Assembly: GCA_036788095.1 (NCBI GenBank)
Contig: DAIQOA010000100.1
Location: 1 to 15,717, forward strand
From: Anaerohabitans sp036788095
Lineage (GTDB): Bacteria > Zhuqueibacterota > Zhuqueibacteria > Residuimicrobiales > Residuimicrobiaceae
Direction: 5' to 3'
DNA length: 15,717 nt
Shown: in pieces, positions 14,014-15,717 of the stretch
Position numbering within the stretch: the first letter of the stretch is position 1
How the letters are laid out: each line of letters begins with the position of its first letter
Notes under the pieces: generated by a model
What the model was told of the DNA's origin: nothing
Database searches by the model: none
What the model saw: only the letters and a program-made list of their open reading frames with translations
Program-made: the position numbers and the translations under genes

Positions 14014-14601
14014 GTGCTATCTGTAGACGACAAGGATATCATCACAGCCAGCCAGGCGGGTGATCAGCAGGCTATGTCCAGACTGATCAGCCTGCATGCA
14101 AGCGCGGTGCATGGCTTTATTCTCTCGCTGATCAGCGACCGGGCGGCGGCTGAGGACATCGCCCAGGAGACGTTTATTCGAGCCTTTTTGGCCATCGGAA
14201 AGTATGAATTCCGCGCTCCGTTCAGGTCCTGGCTCTTTCGCATCGCCTTGAACCAATGCCGCGATCATCTGCGCAAAGTCAAGGTGCGCAGTATCATTCA
14301 TCCTTTCAAGCGTTCCGCGGACAACACAGAGAGCGAATACGCGGATCCCGGACAGAACGCTCTGCAGCGAATGATCCAGGATGAGCGCAGCCGAGCTCTG
14401 CAGGCCGCTTTGCAGAGATTGCCGGAATCGCTTCGCCGAGTGATCGTCCTCAGGGATCTGCAGGAATACAGCTATGAAGAGATCGCGGAATTGCTGCACT
14501 GGCGCATGGGAACGGTCAAATCGCGTCTTTACCGGGCGCGCAAAGAATTAGCAAATCTGTTAAAGCCTTATCTGGAGGAAAACCGTGAAAAAGGCTCATG
14601 A
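14014..14601 (+). CDS. ECF-type RNA polymerase sigma factor
   Basis: A 195-residue extracytoplasmic-function sigma-70 factor that would direct RNA polymerase to an envelope-stress regulon. Region 2 lies at about residues 24-90 with AAAEDIAQETFIRAF and the -10 recognition helix around RSWLFRIALNQCRDHLRK. A 40-residue linker follows. Region 4 covers about 130-184, with LPESLRRVIVLRDLQEYSY and the helix-turn-helix IAELLHWRMGTVKSRLYRAR. There is no region 1 or 3, as expected of ECF factors. The start is GTG at 14014: an in-frame stop at 14002 rules out extension, and only a weak purine stretch (GAGAAGAA) precedes it. Its 3' end overlaps the anti-sigma gene by 17 nt, so the two are co-translated. 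The subgroup cannot be named from sequence alone. Confidence 0.95.
   Translation: MLSVDDKDIITASQAGDQQAMSRLISLHASAVHGFILSLISDRAAAEDIAQETFIRAFLAIGKYEFRAPFRSWLFRIALNQCRDHLRKVKVRSIIHPFKRSADNTESEYADPGQNALQRMIQDERSRALQAALQRLPESLRRVIVLRDLQEYSYEEIAELLHWRMGTVKSRLYRARKELANLLKPYLEENREKGS
14574..14578 (+). promoter_or_regulatory. Shine-Dalgarno of the anti-sigma gene inside the sigma gene
   Basis: GGAGG within the last codons of the sigma gene, 6 nt before GTG at 14585. Its placement implies coupled translation of sigma and anti-sigma factor. Confidence 0.6.
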
Positions 14602-15061
14602 GGATGTGAACCTGTCGGCCTGGCTGGATGATGAACTTGGCCCGGCTGACAAAATCGCAATGGAGCAGCACCTGCGGGCGTGCCGTCGCTGTCAAAATCT
14701 TCTGGCTGAATTACAGCAGGTAAAGGCGATAATACGGCAGCAGCCCGCCCATGCGGTTTCCCCCTTTTTCGCCACGCGGGTGCTGGCCGGGTATCAGCGT
14801 GCAACCGCGGAGACGATCTGGAGCGAACTGGACCATCTGTGGCGGCCGTTCCTGCGCTGGGCGGCAGTAGCCGCGATTATTCTGGTGACGCTGCTGACTT
14901 GGCCGCGAAACGATCAAGCGCTGGAAAACGTCGTGCAGGCGACCGAGGCTGAGTTGTTGAGCGGTCAGCACGAGCTCATTCAATCTCTCGGCGATATGGA
15001 CCAGGTGCTGCAATTCGCCCTGGCGCAACCTTCCAGCCAATTCGGAGGATTCTCTCAATGA
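14585..15061 (+). CDS. Zinc-finger (ZAS-type) transmembrane anti-sigma factor
   Basis: A 158-residue membrane protein predicted to hold the upstream ECF sigma factor inactive. The cytoplasmic N-terminus (LSAWLDDELGPADKIAMEQHL) has His29, Cys33 and Cys36 in the Hx3Cx2C arrangement of zinc-binding anti-sigma (zf-HC2) domains. A single membrane helix lies near residues 88-106 (WAAVAAIILVTLLTW). About 50 periplasmic residues follow, ending in a Ser/Gln/Phe-rich tail; this would be the sensing part. The GTG start has GGAGG 6 nt upstream and overlaps the sigma gene by 17 nt. The stop overlaps the next start as ATGA. Whether release of the sigma factor is redox-driven through the Cys pair or proteolytic cannot be told. 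Confidence 0.92.
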   Translation: MKKAHEDVNLSAWLDDELGPADKIAMEQHLRACRRCQNLLAELQQVKAIIRQQPAHAVSPFFATRVLAGYQRATAETIWSELDHLWRPFLRWAAVAAIILVTLLTWPRNDQALENVVQATEAELLSGQHELIQSLGDMDQVLQFALAQPSSQFGGFSQ

Positions 15062-15420
15062 ACTCAAAACGTACGGCGATCGCCAGTCTGGGCATGGTGC
15101 TGTTGGTGGGGATTCTGCTCGGCGTCGTCATCGACCGGTACCTGCTCGACGATCACAACCGCCCACCCTTTGAACGGAAACGTTCGCACGATTTCTTTGA
15201 ACGGTTGTCCGTGGACCTGCACCTGAACGACATGCAGAAAGCACAGCTGCGTATTCTCCTGGAAGCGACCAAAGCCAAACACGATTCATTGCGCAGGACG
15301 ACCGGTCCGCAGTTCCGCCGCATTCAGGAAGAATTTCAGCAAGAGTTTAAAAAAGTGCTTGATATGGATCAGCGGGAAAAATTCGAAAAAATAACCAAAC
15401 GGGACAAGCCCAGAGGGTAA
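15058..15420 (+). CDS. Membrane-anchored CpxP/Spy-like periplasmic protein
   Basis: A 120-residue protein with an N-terminal membrane anchor or uncleaved signal (about residues 7-25, IASLGMVLLVGILLGVVI) and an all-helical periplasmic part. The motif LHLNDMQKAQLRILLEATKAK, followed by a long charged helix and LDMDQREKFEKI, matches the pattern of the CpxP/Spy/ZraP/CnrX group, where paired LTxxQ-like helices form a cradle that binds unfolded proteins or metals. There are few metal-ligand residues (His44, His54, His75), so a chaperone-like or sensor role is equally possible. The gene overlaps the anti-sigma stop by 4 nt (ATGA) and has GGAGG 9 nt upstream, so it belongs to the same operon and probably modulates the anti-sigma factor or stress response. 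Confidence 0.85.
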   Translation: MNSKRTAIASLGMVLLVGILLGVVIDRYLLDDHNRPPFERKRSHDFFERLSVDLHLNDMQKAQLRILLEATKAKHDSLRRTTGPQFRRIQEEFQQEFKKVLDMDQREKFEKITKRDKPRG

Positions 15421-15464
15421 CGCCGTTTGAATTCCTCTTTCATTCAACCAGGAGTGCTCTGTTC

Positions 15465-15717
15465 ATGAAAAAATGGTATTATGGGGTGGCGGCGGTCGTC
15501 GCCCTTGCGATAGCGGCCTATTTTCTATTTCGACCGAGTCGGCCCAAGGCCGCCTCCAGCGTGTACGTTCCACAATCAGAGACCATTCAGAGGGGCGATC
15601 TGACCGTCATTGTAACGGCCACCGGCACCATTGAGCCGATTAACAAGGTGGAGATCAAATCCAAAGCCAGTGGATTGATCGAAGAGCTCAAGATCAACGA
15701 GTCGGACCAGGTAAAGA
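15465..15717 (+). CDS. RND/MacA-type efflux periplasmic adaptor subunit (3' end outside window)
   Basis: The first 84 residues of a membrane-fusion protein that would bridge an inner-membrane pump and an outer-membrane channel. An N-terminal membrane anchor (YYGVAAVVALAIAAYFLF) is followed by a short linker and the first half of the biotinyl-lipoyl region: IQRGDLTVIVTATGTIEP, then VEIKSKASGLIEELKI. This pattern is typical of MacA and other HlyD-family adaptors. AGGAG lies 10 nt before ATG. The gene starts 44 nt after the CpxP/Spy-like gene with no terminator between, so it is likely part of the sigma-factor operon. The permease, probably an ABC MacB-type or RND pump, should follow outside the window. 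Confidence 0.92.
   Translation, partial: MKKWYYGVAAVVALAIAAYFLFRPSRPKAASSVYVPQSETIQRGDLTVIVTATGTIEPINKVEIKSKASGLIEELKINESDQVK

Noticed and set aside
1..15717. CRISPR arrays, tRNA or rRNA genes, insertion sequences, attachment sites
   Set aside because: I read both strands and saw no regularly spaced repeats, no tRNA-like cloverleaf, no transposase or integrase and no terminal inverted repeats with target duplications.

Overview
The window looks like a moderately GC-rich Gram-negative bacterium with an outer membrane, most likely a member of the FCB side of the tree such as candidate phylum KSB1 or Calditrichota. This is inferred from protein architecture, not from a marker gene. The clues are a secreted HExxH metalloprotease with a C-terminal FlgD-like Ig module, a beta-barrel fused to a YbgF/CpoB-type TPR tail, and many envelope proteins of the LPP20, FlgT, CsgG and FecR types. 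A run of exactly 100 N (13859-13958) indicates a scaffolded draft or metagenome assembly, so linkage across it is assumed rather than seen.

Layout. (1) At 1-1573 (+) is the 3' part of a CHASE2-linked class III adenylate cyclase gene, followed by a small 60-residue protein. A near-perfect bidirectional terminator (1587-1619) closes this unit. (2) Converging on it is the minus-strand gene at 1632-2900, a secreted beta-barrel/coiled-coil/TPR fusion. Behind it lies an AT-rich, gene-free spacer (2949-3282) with short palindromes. (3) From 13858 down to 3283 nine minus-strand genes run in one direction. In transcription order they are: an LPP20/FlgP-like protein (5' end lost in the N gap), a TPR plus SLH lipoprotein, a FlgT_N-type protein, a CsgG-type protein with a FlgT_C-like tail, a FecR-domain protein, an AI-2E family membrane protein, a PDZ/radical SAM/DUF512 protein, the ribosome-assembly GTPase Der, and the metalloprotease. 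The last four are overlapping or separated by 2 nt. (4) To the right of the gap, on the plus strand, is an ECF sigma factor, its zinc-finger anti-sigma factor, a small CpxP/Spy-like membrane-anchored protein, and the start of an RND/MacA-type periplasmic adaptor. All are coupled or closely spaced.

How the parts fit. The most distinctive segment is 8817-13858. It combines LPP20 (FlgP-like), FlgT_N, CsgG plus FlgT_C, an SLH/TPR lipoprotein and FecR, which are the building blocks of the Vibrio FlgO/FlgP/FlgT flagellar basal ring and of CsgG secretion pores. Here they occur without any flagellar or curli gene in view, and FlgT appears to be split over two genes. I infer an outer-membrane/periplasmic assembly of unknown purpose. 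The right-hand operon looks like an envelope-stress regulon controlling an efflux system.
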